Shown here: piece by piece, positions 26,684-35,177 of the stretch | How positions within the stretch are numbered: position 1 is the stretch's first letter | Layout of the letters: each line of letters opens with the position of its first letter | DNA from: Hyphomicrobium sp. | Lineage (GTDB): Bacteria > Pseudomonadota > Alphaproteobacteria > Rhizobiales > Hyphomicrobiaceae | Direction of reading: 5' to 3' | Length of the DNA stretch: 64,000 nucleotides | NCBI RefSeq assembly: GCF_003987855.1 | Contig: NZ_RXIZ01000012.1 | Location: forward strand, 88,164 to 152,163 | The notes under the pieces: model-generated | What the model was told of the DNA's origin: nothing | The model's database searches: none | Seen by the model: the letters and a program-made list of their open reading frames with translations, nothing else | Program-made: the position numbers and the translations under genes

Positions 26684-27616
26684 CTATGTTTTGCTTTTGG
26701 CAAGCGGGTGATGGGCATTCACGAGCGCCTTTAGCCGCTCCTGGAGCACGTGCGTGTAGATTTCGGTCGTCGAGATGTCGGCATGACCGAGCAGCTGTTG
26801 AACGGCCCTGAGATCAGCGCCACGATCGAGCAGATGGCTCGCGAAGGCATGGCGGAGAACATGCGGTGACACCCGCTCCGGCGCGATGTCCGCCGCCAGT
26901 GCGAGATCTTTCAGATCTTGAGCGAAACCTTGTCGGGTGACGTGACCGAGCGTCGAGTTCGATGGAAAGAGCCACTGGGAGTTATCGAACCGTCCGGACA
27001 CCGCAAGAAAATCGTCGAGAGCCTGGCGCGCGGAAGCATTGAGCGGCACCATACGCTCTCTTCCGCCTTTCCCTTTGATGATCAGGACGCGCGCATCTCC
27101 CCGCAGTACGCTGCGCGGTAGCCCGACCAGCTCGGAAACGCGCATGCCTGTGGCGTAGAGAAGCTCTAGCAGGCAATGGAAACGCAGCGCTCGAAACTTT
27201 GCGCGACCCTCCTGCCCGGTGCACTGGCCTTGGGATGTTTCGAGAAGGCGATCGACCTCTGCAACACTGAGAACCTTGGGCAGCGCGCGCCTCTTCTTCG
27301 GTCCCTGAAGCGTGGACGTCGGGTCGAGAGCAATAGCGTCTTCAGCCACGAGGAACCGATAGAACTGCTTGATGGCCGAGAGCCGGCGAGCCCGCGAGGA
27401 TGGCGCCTGGCCCTCACTTGCCAGATGGCCAAGGTAGGCCTGCACATCCTCAGCCACAGCGTCTGCTGGGGCGATCCCGCGATCGGCTAGAAAACCGATG
27501 AAGCCTTCAAGGTCGGCCCTATAGGCTTCGATCGTGTTTGCGGCGGCGCCGCGCTCGGCCGAAAGCATTGCCAGGAAGTCCGCGACATGACCATCCTGTC
27601 TCGGGGTCGACCTCAT
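26684..27616 (-). CDS. xerD: Tyrosine site-specific recombinase XerD
   Basis: 310 residues from ATG 27616; a longer form from 27694 adds an Arg-rich stretch not expected for Xer proteins. An N-terminal SAM-like DNA-binding domain (FLAMLSAERGAAANTIEAYR) is followed by the catalytic domain with Arg in ATGMRVSELVGL, Lys in IKGKGGRERMVPL, HVLRHAFASHLL, LLGHADISTTEIYTHV and the nucleophilic Tyr. XerD with XerC resolves chromosome dimers at dif. Xer rather than phage integrase is supported by length, motif spacing and the absence of mobile-element context. It starts 7 bases after the stop of the upstream large exported-protein gene. Confidence 0.93.
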   Translation of the reverse strand: MRSTPRQDGHVADFLAMLSAERGAAANTIEAYRADLEGFIGFLADRGIAPADAVAEDVQAYLGHLASEGQAPSSRARRLSAIKQFYRFLVAEDAIALDPTSTLQGPKKRRALPKVLSVAEVDRLLETSQGQCTGQEGRAKFRALRFHCLLELLYATGMRVSELVGLPRSVLRGDARVLIIKGKGGRERMVPLNASARQALDDFLAVSGRFDNSQWLFPSNSTLGHVTRQGFAQDLKDLALAADIAPERVSPHVLRHAFASHLLDRGADLRAVQQLLGHADISTTEIYTHVLQERLKALVNAHHPLAKSKT

Positions 27617-27623
27617 GACGACC

Positions 27624-29483
27624 TCAGTTCGTTTCGGTGCGCGGCCATGTCGGTAGGACTGCCTCCAGTCCCAGGCGCCGGGCGTCCGCCTCAAGACCAG
27701 CGCGCTTAAGCGCCCGGATGCTGTCGCCGAGCGCGATCAGATTGGCATCCGCCGCGCCATTCGGCCCAAGCGCCTTCATGACGAGCAGAACGGTGTGCCC
27801 GAACTCGCGTTTCTTCGAGGCAACCTGCAACTCGGTCAGCACCCCGGTTTCAGGAAGATAACCGGACGTCGGCTGGGCGATCTTGTTCGCGGCTTCCCAC
27901 AGCGGGATCGGAACGAGGTAGTCGAGCGCCTCCATCACCGTCGTCAGCCGATAGAGCGCAGCCGCAGGGAAGCGACCGCTCGACGCATAACTCTCTAGAC
28001 TTGAGAAACTGCGACCGCGATCAGGTTCGTTGGGATCGGCAATGTCGATCAGCGCCCGCCAGTGCCCAAGTCCTGGACCGCCACCCTGTTCCGCCACCTG
28101 GATCCAGTTGCGCGCCATGTCGAACTGGCCGGAGGCGAGGCCGATTTCGACGCCGGTCTCCGCGAACCAGCTGATCTCGGGCGCAGGCTGGAGCTCGGCT
28201 GTGGCCTTAGCGATCATTTTCGCGCCGATCATGCCGAGGCCCTCGTGCTTGACGTCATCGAGAAACGTGCGGATGAGGCGTGCTTTGCGCATCGGCGTGC
28301 GTTCGTCTTCCGCAGCCTTCAGGAGGGCCGCGCGGCGCGCAACGCCTTTGGGCCCCCGATCGTTCAGCAGGTCGTCGGGCGGCACCTTCTCAGCATTGAC
28401 CCGATAGATGCCTGCGAGCATCGCGGGTGTCAGCGCATTGAGCCGCGCCGCCGCTTCCGTAGCGGGAAAGCCGAGATCGACAGGCGTCGAATGATCCGTG
28501 GCGAGCGCCGCGAGAAGAGCTGGCTCGCCTTTTTCAAGGATGAGCTTATGGGGCAGGCCGCCCACGCGCTCCGCGATGCGGTAGTCGAGCAGCGACACCT
28601 GCTTCACCGGCGTGTATTTCGGCTTCGATCCAGACGAGAAGGCGTCGAGCGCTTCGAGGCCTGGCGACGTTTCCACGCCTTCCTCGCGCGCGAGGTCAGC
28701 GGCGAGACCGGCGGCTGACTTGTCGCCCTGAACCTCCGAGCAATATCCGGCCATCAAGATGACTTGGCCTTTGAGGCGCGCTGGGATGCTGCCCTTCAGC
28801 GTCGAAGACCGCGAAACGAGCTCGCACGCTTTATCCGAATGCCCAGCCGCCAGTTCGTTGCGTGCTTCGAGCGATGCCAGAAGTGAGCTGTCGCCCGGCG
28901 GCTGCTTGGCGATTTGCGCTGCGGCTTCGCGCGCGAGTCCTGACCGATAGAGCGCTTCAAGCCGAAGCGCGGTGAAGGTGCTGTTTCCTCCGTCGCCGGA
29001 CGGAGACGACGTGATGAGCTTTTTCCAGAGATCGTGGAGGACCGGGGATCGCGGCGGGATTTCGATTGTCGCGATGAGCTTTTCGAGCCCGGCGACGTCG
29101 AGGCCGCCCCACAGCTCATAGGGCAAGCCGGAGCCGTCGCCCGACATGACGGGTGCAAGGTCACCTTTGTCGACCGTTGGCGGGATTGCGTCCCGCATGA
29201 CGGAGTCACCGGCCGGTGGCGCAGACTTACGATTTGGATCAGAGTTGCCCCCGCTGCCCGATGGGCGCGTCCACATATCGTCGTCCTTGCCACCCGAAGG
29301 CGTCCCGAGCGGCTGCAAATATGAGCGCTGCTCCGGCGGCGGAGAGTAGGCATCATCGGGACGCGCGCGTTTCTTGGCGGGCGGCGCGGTGGACCCACCG
29401 TTTCCTGGATCCTGGGCCTGCGCAGGCAGCGAGACGTTCGCGGCGATCAACGCGAGACCCGCAATGAGGACGTGCCGCGTCAT
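27624..29483 (-). CDS. Large exported protein of unknown function
   Basis: 619 residues from ATG 29483, chosen because it opens a signal peptide (MTRHVLIAGLALIAANVSL, cleavage after AQA); M37 of the longer frame at 29513 is an alternative. After a Pro/Gly-rich, disordered stretch of about 90 residues the rest is helical and Ala/Leu-rich, with repeats such as LARDLA/AAGLAADLAREEG that resemble TPR-type solenoids. I recognise no catalytic motif. It lies between xerD and a small membrane peptide, all on the minus strand and closely spaced, so probably co-transcribed. Possibly a periplasmic scaffold; function unknown. Confidence 0.75.
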   Translation of the reverse strand: MTRHVLIAGLALIAANVSLPAQAQDPGNGGSTAPPAKKRARPDDAYSPPPEQRSYLQPLGTPSGGKDDDMWTRPSGSGGNSDPNRKSAPPAGDSVMRDAIPPTVDKGDLAPVMSGDGSGLPYELWGGLDVAGLEKLIATIEIPPRSPVLHDLWKKLITSSPSGDGGNSTFTALRLEALYRSGLAREAAAQIAKQPPGDSSLLASLEARNELAAGHSDKACELVSRSSTLKGSIPARLKGQVILMAGYCSEVQGDKSAAGLAADLAREEGVETSPGLEALDAFSSGSKPKYTPVKQVSLLDYRIAERVGGLPHKLILEKGEPALLAALATDHSTPVDLGFPATEAAARLNALTPAMLAGIYRVNAEKVPPDDLLNDRGPKGVARRAALLKAAEDERTPMRKARLIRTFLDDVKHEGLGMIGAKMIAKATAELQPAPEISWFAETGVEIGLASGQFDMARNWIQVAEQGGGPGLGHWRALIDIADPNEPDRGRSFSSLESYASSGRFPAAALYRLTTVMEALDYLVPIPLWEAANKIAQPTSGYLPETGVLTELQVASKKREFGHTVLLVMKALGPNGAADANLIALGDSIRALKRAGLEADARRLGLEAVLPTWPRTETN

Positions 29484-29517
29484 CGTTCCCCAGTTCCGGT
29501 GTCTATGCACCATGACC

Positions 29518-29661
29518 CTACCGTCGGATTTTGACCCCTGAAACGGGCTTGCTGATCGTCTGCTGTTCCGGCTCAAAACGCGTGGCGAGCACGTAGAGGC
29601 CGCCGAAAACCGCCGCGGCAAGCGCGCAAAGTACGAACAATAGCCGGAAAAGGCTCGGCAT
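29518..29661 (-). CDS. Small single-pass membrane protein, 47 residues
   Basis: A short ORF from ATG 29661 to TAG: MPSLFRLLFVLCALAAAVFG is a strong hydrophobic helix, followed by GLYVLATRFEPE and a hydrophilic tail ending KIRR. The layout (Met-Pro-Ser-Leu-Phe-Arg, one helix, LAT-x-x-EP) resembles a small protein conserved in Rhizobiales. It ends 34 bases before the start of the large exported protein, so it is probably the first gene of that operon. The role is unknown; it could be a membrane partner of the downstream protein. Confidence 0.6.
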   Translation of the reverse strand: MPSLFRLLFVLCALAAAVFGGLYVLATRFEPEQQTISKPVSGVKIRR

Positions 29662-29911
29662 TTCTGTGTTCCGTCCCGGCCTTTAGGTGAGCACCGTTGA
29701 TGGCGCGATTATGACTCGGTTTTGCATTTTATCCGCAGCCTGGACGGCTCCCCTTCCTGTTCCGCATCCCCGATGGCAACGGTCAGGCGATATGGTTCCA
29801 AATTGCGAACGTTTTGGGTTCATGGCATGACGGCGCGCAAATGACCATTCCGCCACGAAGCCCTCTGACGAAACTAACCGATTCGCTGGCGCAACCGGCA
29901 CCGAGCGGCGC

Positions 29912-31603
29912 ATGACGGAAGCCGAAGCAATCGCGCTTGCGAAAAAACGGATCGGCAGACGGCCGATCGTTCTCGTCGGCCTCATGGGCTGCGGCAAGTC
30001 TTCGGTCGGCAAGCGACTGGCGTTCAAGCTGAACCTTCCCTTCATCGATGCCGATGAGGAGATCGAGCGCGCGGCTGCCAAGACCATCAACGATATTTTC
30101 GCCGACCACGGCGAAGCGCACTTTCGCGATGGCGAGCGCAAGGTGATCGCCCGTCTTCTTGGCAACGGCGCCCAGGTGCTCGCGACCGGCGGCGGCGCAT
30201 TCATCCAGGCCGAGACGCGCCAGCGCATTAAGGACGGCGCATTTTCGATCTGGCTAAGGGCCGAATTGCCGGTACTGATGCGGCGCGTTTCCAAGCGCGA
30301 CACCCGGCCGTTGCTTCGCGAAGGCAATCCCGAAGTGACGATGCAGAAACTGATTGAAGCGCGATACCCGATTTACGCAGAAGCCGATATGACAGTCGAC
30401 AGCCGAGACGAACCCCACGACATCATCGTCACCGAGATCATCAATCGGTTGGCTACCGGAGCAGACGGCGCGCCGCCGACCTCTCTCGAGCCCAACCCGT
30501 CGCGCTCGGTTCACGTCGAACTGGGGGACCGCTCGTATGATGTGCTGATCACCCGCGGTATCCTTCGCGACGTCGGCGCCCTTATCAAGGCGCGCTTCGG
30601 CACCGTCAAATGCGGCGTCGTGACGGATGAAAATGTCGCTCGCCATCATCTTTCGACACTTGAAGACAGCCTGAAAGCCGAGGGCATCTTCGCCGGGTCT
30701 ATCGTCATGAAGCCTGGTGAAGCGACGAAGAACTTCCGCGACCTGGCTGAGCTCTCCGAGCGCTTGCTCGAACTTGGCTTGGAACGCGGCGATCTCGTCC
30801 TGCCATTTGGCGGCGGCGTCATTGGTGATTTGGCGGGTTTCGCCGCAGGCATTCTGCGTCGCGGTGTGCGCTTCGTTCAGATCCCGACATCGTTGCTCGC
30901 GCAAGTCGATAGTTCCGTCGGCGGCAAGACGGGCATCAACACGCGGCAGGGCAAGAACCTCATCGGCGTCTTTCATCAGCCGAGCCTCGTCGTCGCCGAT
31001 ACCTCCGTTTTGACGACGCTTCCCCCGCGCGAGATGCGCGCCGGATATGCCGAAGTGGCAAAGTACGGACTGCTCGGAGATGCGCAGTTCTTCTCCTGGC
31101 TTGAAACCAACTGGCAGAGCGTCTTCGGCAACAACGGTCCCGCTCTGACGACGGCGATCGAAACGAGCGTGGCGGCGAAAGCGGCAATCGTCGCCCGCGA
31201 TGAAACGGAAACCGGCGATCGCGCCCTCCTGAACCTCGGCCATACCTTCGGCCACGCGCTCGAAGCCTGGACGGGGTACTCCGATCGTCTTCTTCACGGC
31301 GAAGGCGTCGCCATTGGCATGTGCATGGCCTTCAGGTTCTCAGAACAACTGGGCCTTTGCCCCGCAGGATCCGCCGACAGGGTCGCAAGTCATTTGCGGG
31401 CCGTCGGGCTCCCGACCCGGATAGCCGACATCCCTGGCGATAAAGCCGACGCCGCCGAACTGCTTCGCCTCATGGGTCAGGACAAGAAGGTAAAGGCGGG
31501 CAGGCTGACGTTCATTCTCGTCCGGGATATCGGCCAGGCCTTTGTGACACGCGATATCGAACCCGGAACGGTCCTGGACTTTCTGAAGCGGGAAATCGGC
31601 TGA
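29912..31603 (+). CDS. aroKB: Bifunctional shikimate kinase / 3-dehydroquinate synthase fusion
   Basis: 563 residues. Residues 1 to about 185 are shikimate kinase: Walker A GLMGCGKSS (about 23-31), DADEEIE and the GGGAFIQ substrate loop. From about 195 (VHVELGDRSYDVLI) the chain is AroB. It has PFGGGVIGDLAGF and SSVGGKTGIN for NAD and substrate, and metal ligands in GYAEVAKYG, LNLGHTFGHALE and LHGEGVAIGM. The enzymes catalyse two nearby shikimate-pathway steps that are not consecutive. aroK and aroB are usually adjacent genes in alphaproteobacteria; here there is no stop between them. The ATG at 29912 is used. Confidence 0.95.
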   Translation: MTEAEAIALAKKRIGRRPIVLVGLMGCGKSSVGKRLAFKLNLPFIDADEEIERAAAKTINDIFADHGEAHFRDGERKVIARLLGNGAQVLATGGGAFIQAETRQRIKDGAFSIWLRAELPVLMRRVSKRDTRPLLREGNPEVTMQKLIEARYPIYAEADMTVDSRDEPHDIIVTEIINRLATGADGAPPTSLEPNPSRSVHVELGDRSYDVLITRGILRDVGALIKARFGTVKCGVVTDENVARHHLSTLEDSLKAEGIFAGSIVMKPGEATKNFRDLAELSERLLELGLERGDLVLPFGGGVIGDLAGFAAGILRRGVRFVQIPTSLLAQVDSSVGGKTGINTRQGKNLIGVFHQPSLVVADTSVLTTLPPREMRAGYAEVAKYGLLGDAQFFSWLETNWQSVFGNNGPALTTAIETSVAAKAAIVARDETETGDRALLNLGHTFGHALEAWTGYSDRLLHGEGVAIGMCMAFRFSEQLGLCPAGSADRVASHLRAVGLPTRIADIPGDKADAAELLRLMGQDKKVKAGRLTFILVRDIGQAFVTRDIEPGTVLDFLKREIG

Positions 31604-31678
31604 GCAAGTTATCCCCGCCCTCTCGGGGTGTGTTAGATTGCTCTAACGCATTCTGAACAGGGACCGAACCCGCCGGCC

Positions 31679-32977
31679 ATGACCATCGTCATAAGCTTTT
31701 TAGCCATTCTCCTGCTGATCGTTCTGTCGGCGTTCTTCAACGTCAGCGAGACGTCGCTCACGGCCGCATCTCGGGCACGAATGCACGCTCTTGAGGAAGA
31801 CGGAAATGTTGCCGCAGCGCTCGTCAATAAGGTGCTGTCGCGGCCCGAGAAGATGATCGGCACGGTGCTGCTCGGTAATACCCTCGTCGACGTTCTGGCG
31901 GCGGCTTTGGCCTCTCACATCGCGGTCGACCTCTACGGCGAGGTTGGCGTCGCCTACGCCACCGGCATCATCACGATCTTGATCGTGATCTTTGCGGCGG
32001 TGCTCCCGAAAACCTATGCGCTTGCCTATTCCGACCGCGTCGCGCTCATCGTCGCGCCGATCATGCAGGGCTTGATCTATGTTCTCACGCCGTTCACCCG
32101 CGCAGTGGAATTCATCGTTCGCAACATCCTGATCTTGACGCCCGGTAAGGCGGACGACGAAGCCAACATCCTAGCGGCTCACGAAGAGATCCGCGGCACG
32201 ATCGACCTCCAGGCCCGGGAAGGGACGGTGGCGAAGGGCGATGCCGAGATGTTGGGCGGCATTCTCGACCTGGGCGATCTCCAGGTCGCCGACATCATGG
32301 TCCATCGCACCAAGATGGAAACGCTCGATATCGATGAGCCACCGGCGAAAATCATCGATCAGATCATGCGCTCGCAATATACGCGCATGCCGCTATGGAA
32401 GGACGAGCCGGAGAACATCGTCGGCGTTCTGCATTCCAAGGACCTGCTCCAGGCGCTCTCGCGCAACGATTGGCAGCCGGAAAAGCTCGATATTGCGAAA
32501 TCCGCGACAGAACCCTGGTTCGTCCCGGACACGACCACGCTGCGCGATCAGCTCAACCAATTCCTGAAGAAGAAAATTCAGATGGCCTTGGTGGTCGACG
32601 AGTACGGCGAGGTCCAGGGCCTCATCACGCTCGAGGACATCCTGGAAGAAATCGTCGGCCAGATAACTGATGAGCACGACAATCCGGACAGTCACATCCG
32701 CTTGCAATCGGACGGTACTGTGAATGTCGACGGCACCGTTGCAATTCGCGACATCAATCGCCATCTCGATTGGGATCTACCCGACGACGAAGCTACGACG
32801 ATCGCCGGCCTCGTTATTCACGAGGCCCAGACGATCCCTGAACCGGGCCAGGTGTTCACGTTCCATGGCTACCGGTTCGAAATTCTCCGCAAGAGCCGCA
32901 ACCGCATCATGGCGCTTCGGATCAAGCCGATCGCGACCAGCCCCGTTCAAAGCAGCACGGCGCGCTCCTCCGGTTGA
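31679..32977 (+). CDS. CNNM/CorC (HlyC) family membrane protein with CBS domains
   Basis: 432 residues. An N-terminal DUF21/CNNM transmembrane domain has about four helices (IVISFLAILLLIVLSAFF, FFNVSETSLTAASRARMHAL, MIGTVLLGNTLVDVLAAALA). A CBS pair follows, including MVHRTKMETLDIDEPPAKI and NIVGVLHSKDLLQAL. A CorC/HlyC C-terminal domain (GTVAIRDINRHLDWDLPDD) completes it. Related proteins handle Mg2+ or Co2+ export; the older name haemolysin C is misleading. It starts 75 bases after aroKB and its stop directly abuts the stop of convergent bolA with no gap. Confidence 0.92.
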   Translation: MTIVISFLAILLLIVLSAFFNVSETSLTAASRARMHALEEDGNVAAALVNKVLSRPEKMIGTVLLGNTLVDVLAAALASHIAVDLYGEVGVAYATGIITILIVIFAAVLPKTYALAYSDRVALIVAPIMQGLIYVLTPFTRAVEFIVRNILILTPGKADDEANILAAHEEIRGTIDLQAREGTVAKGDAEMLGGILDLGDLQVADIMVHRTKMETLDIDEPPAKIIDQIMRSQYTRMPLWKDEPENIVGVLHSKDLLQALSRNDWQPEKLDIAKSATEPWFVPDTTTLRDQLNQFLKKKIQMALVVDEYGEVQGLITLEDILEEIVGQITDEHDNPDSHIRLQSDGTVNVDGTVAIRDINRHLDWDLPDDEATTIAGLVIHEAQTIPEPGQVFTFHGYRFEILRKSRNRIMALRIKPIATSPVQSSTARSSG

Positions 32978-33271
32978 TCAGTGCGAACCCGCAGCCTTCG
33001 GCATGGCTTCGCCGGGGGCGAGGGTGGATAGCGCCAGCGCGTGGATGCCACCCGCAAGCTCGTCCTTGAGCAGATCATTCACGAGACGGTGGCGCTCAAC
33101 GCGAGACTTGCCTGTAAAGGCGTCCGAAACTATGAGAACGCGGAAGTGGCTTTCGCCCGTACCCGGTGAGTTCCGATGGCCGGCATGAAGCTCGGATTCG
33201 TTGACCACGTCTAGACGTGTGGGCTGCAATCCGATCATAAGCTTTTCGCGAAGTCGGCCTGTAACGGACAT
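32978..33271 (-). CDS. bolA: BolA family protein
   Basis: 97 residues with the BolA fold. GHRNSPGTGESHFRVLIVSD contains the conserved loop with ligand His, and SRVERHRLVNDLL is the helical signature with the second conserved His. BolA proteins bind [2Fe-2S] clusters jointly with monothiol glutaredoxins and affect morphology and iron sensing. It converges head-on with the CNNM gene, with stop codons touching. The order bolA - dnaJ-like - cobS - cobT is common in Rhizobiales. Confidence 0.92.
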   Translation of the reverse strand: MSVTGRLREKLMIGLQPTRLDVVNESELHAGHRNSPGTGESHFRVLIVSDAFTGKSRVERHRLVNDLLKDELAGGIHALALSTLAPGEAMPKAAGSH

Positions 33272-33423
33272 CTTTTTCTCTCAAGGTGCTCCTTCATACG
33301 AACAAGCTGAACGCCGCCCGCCATGAAAGAGCCTGTTAATGGATTGACTGCACAGTCACGACGGAAATCAAGAGTTTTCTTGCCGCCTTGTTTCGACGAC
33401 GTTGAACCCTCATAATTCAGCCA

Positions 33424-34050
33424 ATGAAGCTCGATTCAAAATTTTTCGATAGCATCCGCGTCTCTTCGAAGCGCCAGAGCAGCGCCAAGAAGGAAACGCG
33501 CGCGCCGTTGTGCCAGTGGAAGGGCTGCGAAAAGCCCGGTCCCCACAAAGCGCCCAAGGGTCGTGGCCGCGACGGCGAGTACTTCAATTTTTGTATCGAT
33601 CACGTTCGGCAATATAATCAGGAATATAACTACTTCGACGGCATGAGCGACGCGGAAGTCAGCAACTTCCGCAAGGACGCTCTGACCGGTCATCGCCCCA
33701 CCTGGAAAACCGGCGCCAACGCTTGGGCGCACGGCACGCGTGATGGCTCTATGGACGCGGAAGCTGCCGCGCGCGTCAAGGCGGGCACCGAGCGTATGAC
33801 GCGCAAGGTCCGCTCTTCGCGCACCGCGACCGCGCCGACATTTCGCCGTCAGCTGAAGCCGCTTGAGCGCAAGTCGCTCAAGGTTCTGGATCTTGGCGAA
33901 GACGCAAGCCGCGAGGACATCAAATCGCGGTTCAAGGAGCTGGTGAAAATTCACCATCCCGATGCCAACGGCGGGGATAGCAGGTCTGAGGAAAAGTTGC
34001 GTGAAATCCTGCAAGCCTATAACTATTTAAAGCAATCTGGCCTGGCCTAA
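33424..34050 (+). CDS. DnaJ-like J-domain protein
   Basis: 208 residues. The J domain is C-terminal: KVLDLGEDASREDIKSRFKE, with the HPD motif in KIHHPDANGG, ending LQAYNYLKQSG. The N-terminal 100 residues carry CQWKGCEKPGPHKAPKG and FNFCIDHVRQYN, a Cys/His arrangement that may bind zinc. There is no Gly/Phe linker or classical zinc finger, so it is a specialised J-protein rather than DnaJ itself. It lies 91 bases upstream of cobS, a conserved placement. Confidence 0.9.
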   Translation: MKLDSKFFDSIRVSSKRQSSAKKETRAPLCQWKGCEKPGPHKAPKGRGRDGEYFNFCIDHVRQYNQEYNYFDGMSDAEVSNFRKDALTGHRPTWKTGANAWAHGTRDGSMDAEAAARVKAGTERMTRKVRSSRTATAPTFRRQLKPLERKSLKVLDLGEDASREDIKSRFKELVKIHHPDANGGDSRSEEKLREILQAYNYLKQSGLA

Positions 34051-34141
34051 TCCTCCGAGCCCTTGAAACGGGTGCACCCCCATGAGAGTTGCTCCGGATA
34101 GAGGCCTTTGCGGCAGCTGGGCAATCTGATCGGGAATTCCA

Positions 34142-35149
34142 ATGGAAATGCGCACGTCTACAAGCCCGAACGGCGCGGCTGCGGGTCATCTTCCGGACAT
34201 GAAATTGTCCGTTCGACAAGTCTTCGGCATCGATAGCGATCTTGAGGTTCCCGCCTATTCGCAGCCGGATGCACATGTCCCCGAAGTCGATCCCGATTAT
34301 CTCTTCAATCGCGACGTGACGCTCGCGATTCTTGCCGGCTTCAAGCACAACCGCCGCGTGATGATCCAAGGCTATCACGGCACCGGCAAATCCACCCACG
34401 TGGAGCAGGTGGCCGCGCGCCTGAATTGGCCCTGCGTCCGCATCAATCTCGACAGCCACGTTTCGCGCATCGACCTCGTCGGCAAGGACGCCATTGTCCT
34501 GAAGGACGGCAAGCAGGTGACCGAGTTCAAGGAAGGTATTCTTCCCTGGGCTTTGCAGAACAACATCGCTCTGGTGTTCGACGAGTACGACGCCGGCCGA
34601 CCGGACGTAATGTTCGTCATTCAACGCGTGCTCGAAGTCTCAGGCAAGCTGACGTTGCTCGATCAGTCGAAAGTCATCCGCCCGCATCCCGCGTTCCGGC
34701 TGTTCGCGACAACGAACACGATAGGCTTGGGCGACACCTCCGGCCTCTATCATGGCACGCAGCAGATCAACCAAGGCCAGATGGATCGCTGGTCGATCGT
34801 CGCGACGTTGAACTATCTGCCCCACGACGACGAGGCGAAAATCGTTCTGTCGAAGGTGAAGTCCTTTGCCAAAAGCGAAGCCAAGCGCAAGCAGATCTCG
34901 CACATGGTCCGCGTCGCCGATCTGACGCGATCGGCCTTCATCAACGGCGACCTGTCGACGGTGATGAGCCCGCGTACCGTCATCACGTGGGCGGAGAACG
35001 CAGAAATTTTCGGCGACATCGGTTTCGCGTTCCGCGTCACGTTCCTCAACAAGTGCGATGACCTCGAAAAGCCTCTCGTCGCGGAATTCTATCAGCGCTG
35101 TTTCGGCGAGGAACTTCCCGAAAGTACGGCGAACGTCGCTCTGACCTGA
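34142..35149 (+). CDS. cobS: Aerobic cobaltochelatase AAA+ subunit CobS
   Basis: 335 residues of MoxR-like AAA+ ATPase. Walker A is [15 protein letters not shown], Walker [17 protein letters not shown], with [14 protein letters not shown] as sensor 1. With CobT it forms the chaperone-like motor that helps CobN insert cobalt into hydrogenobyrinic acid a,c-diamide, in the aerobic B12 pathway. The second start (M3) is possible. cobT begins 28 bases downstream. CobN is not in the window. Confidence 0.96.
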   Translation: MEMRTSTSPNGAAAGHLPDMKLSVRQVFGIDSDLEVPAYSQPDAHVPEVDPDYLFNRDVTLAILAGFKHNRRVMIQGYHGTGKSTHVEQVAARLNWPCVRINLDSHVSRIDLVGKDAIVLKDGKQVTEFKEGILPWALQNNIALVFDEYDAGRPDVMFVIQRVLEVSGKLTLLDQSKVIRPHPAFRLFATTNTIGLGDTSGLYHGTQQINQGQMDRWSIVATLNYLPHDDEAKIVLSKVKSFAKSEAKRKQISHMVRVADLTRSAFINGDLSTVMSPRTVITWAENAEIFGDIGFAFRVTFLNKCDDLEKPLVAEFYQRCFGEELPESTANVALT

Positions 35150-35177
35150 TCTGTTGGGGCCGCGAGATGGGCCGTTC

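Noticed and set aside
26466-26711. 81-residue plus-strand ORF beside xerD
   Set aside because: It runs antisense into the xerD 3' end and has no recognisable similarity or good ribosome binding site.
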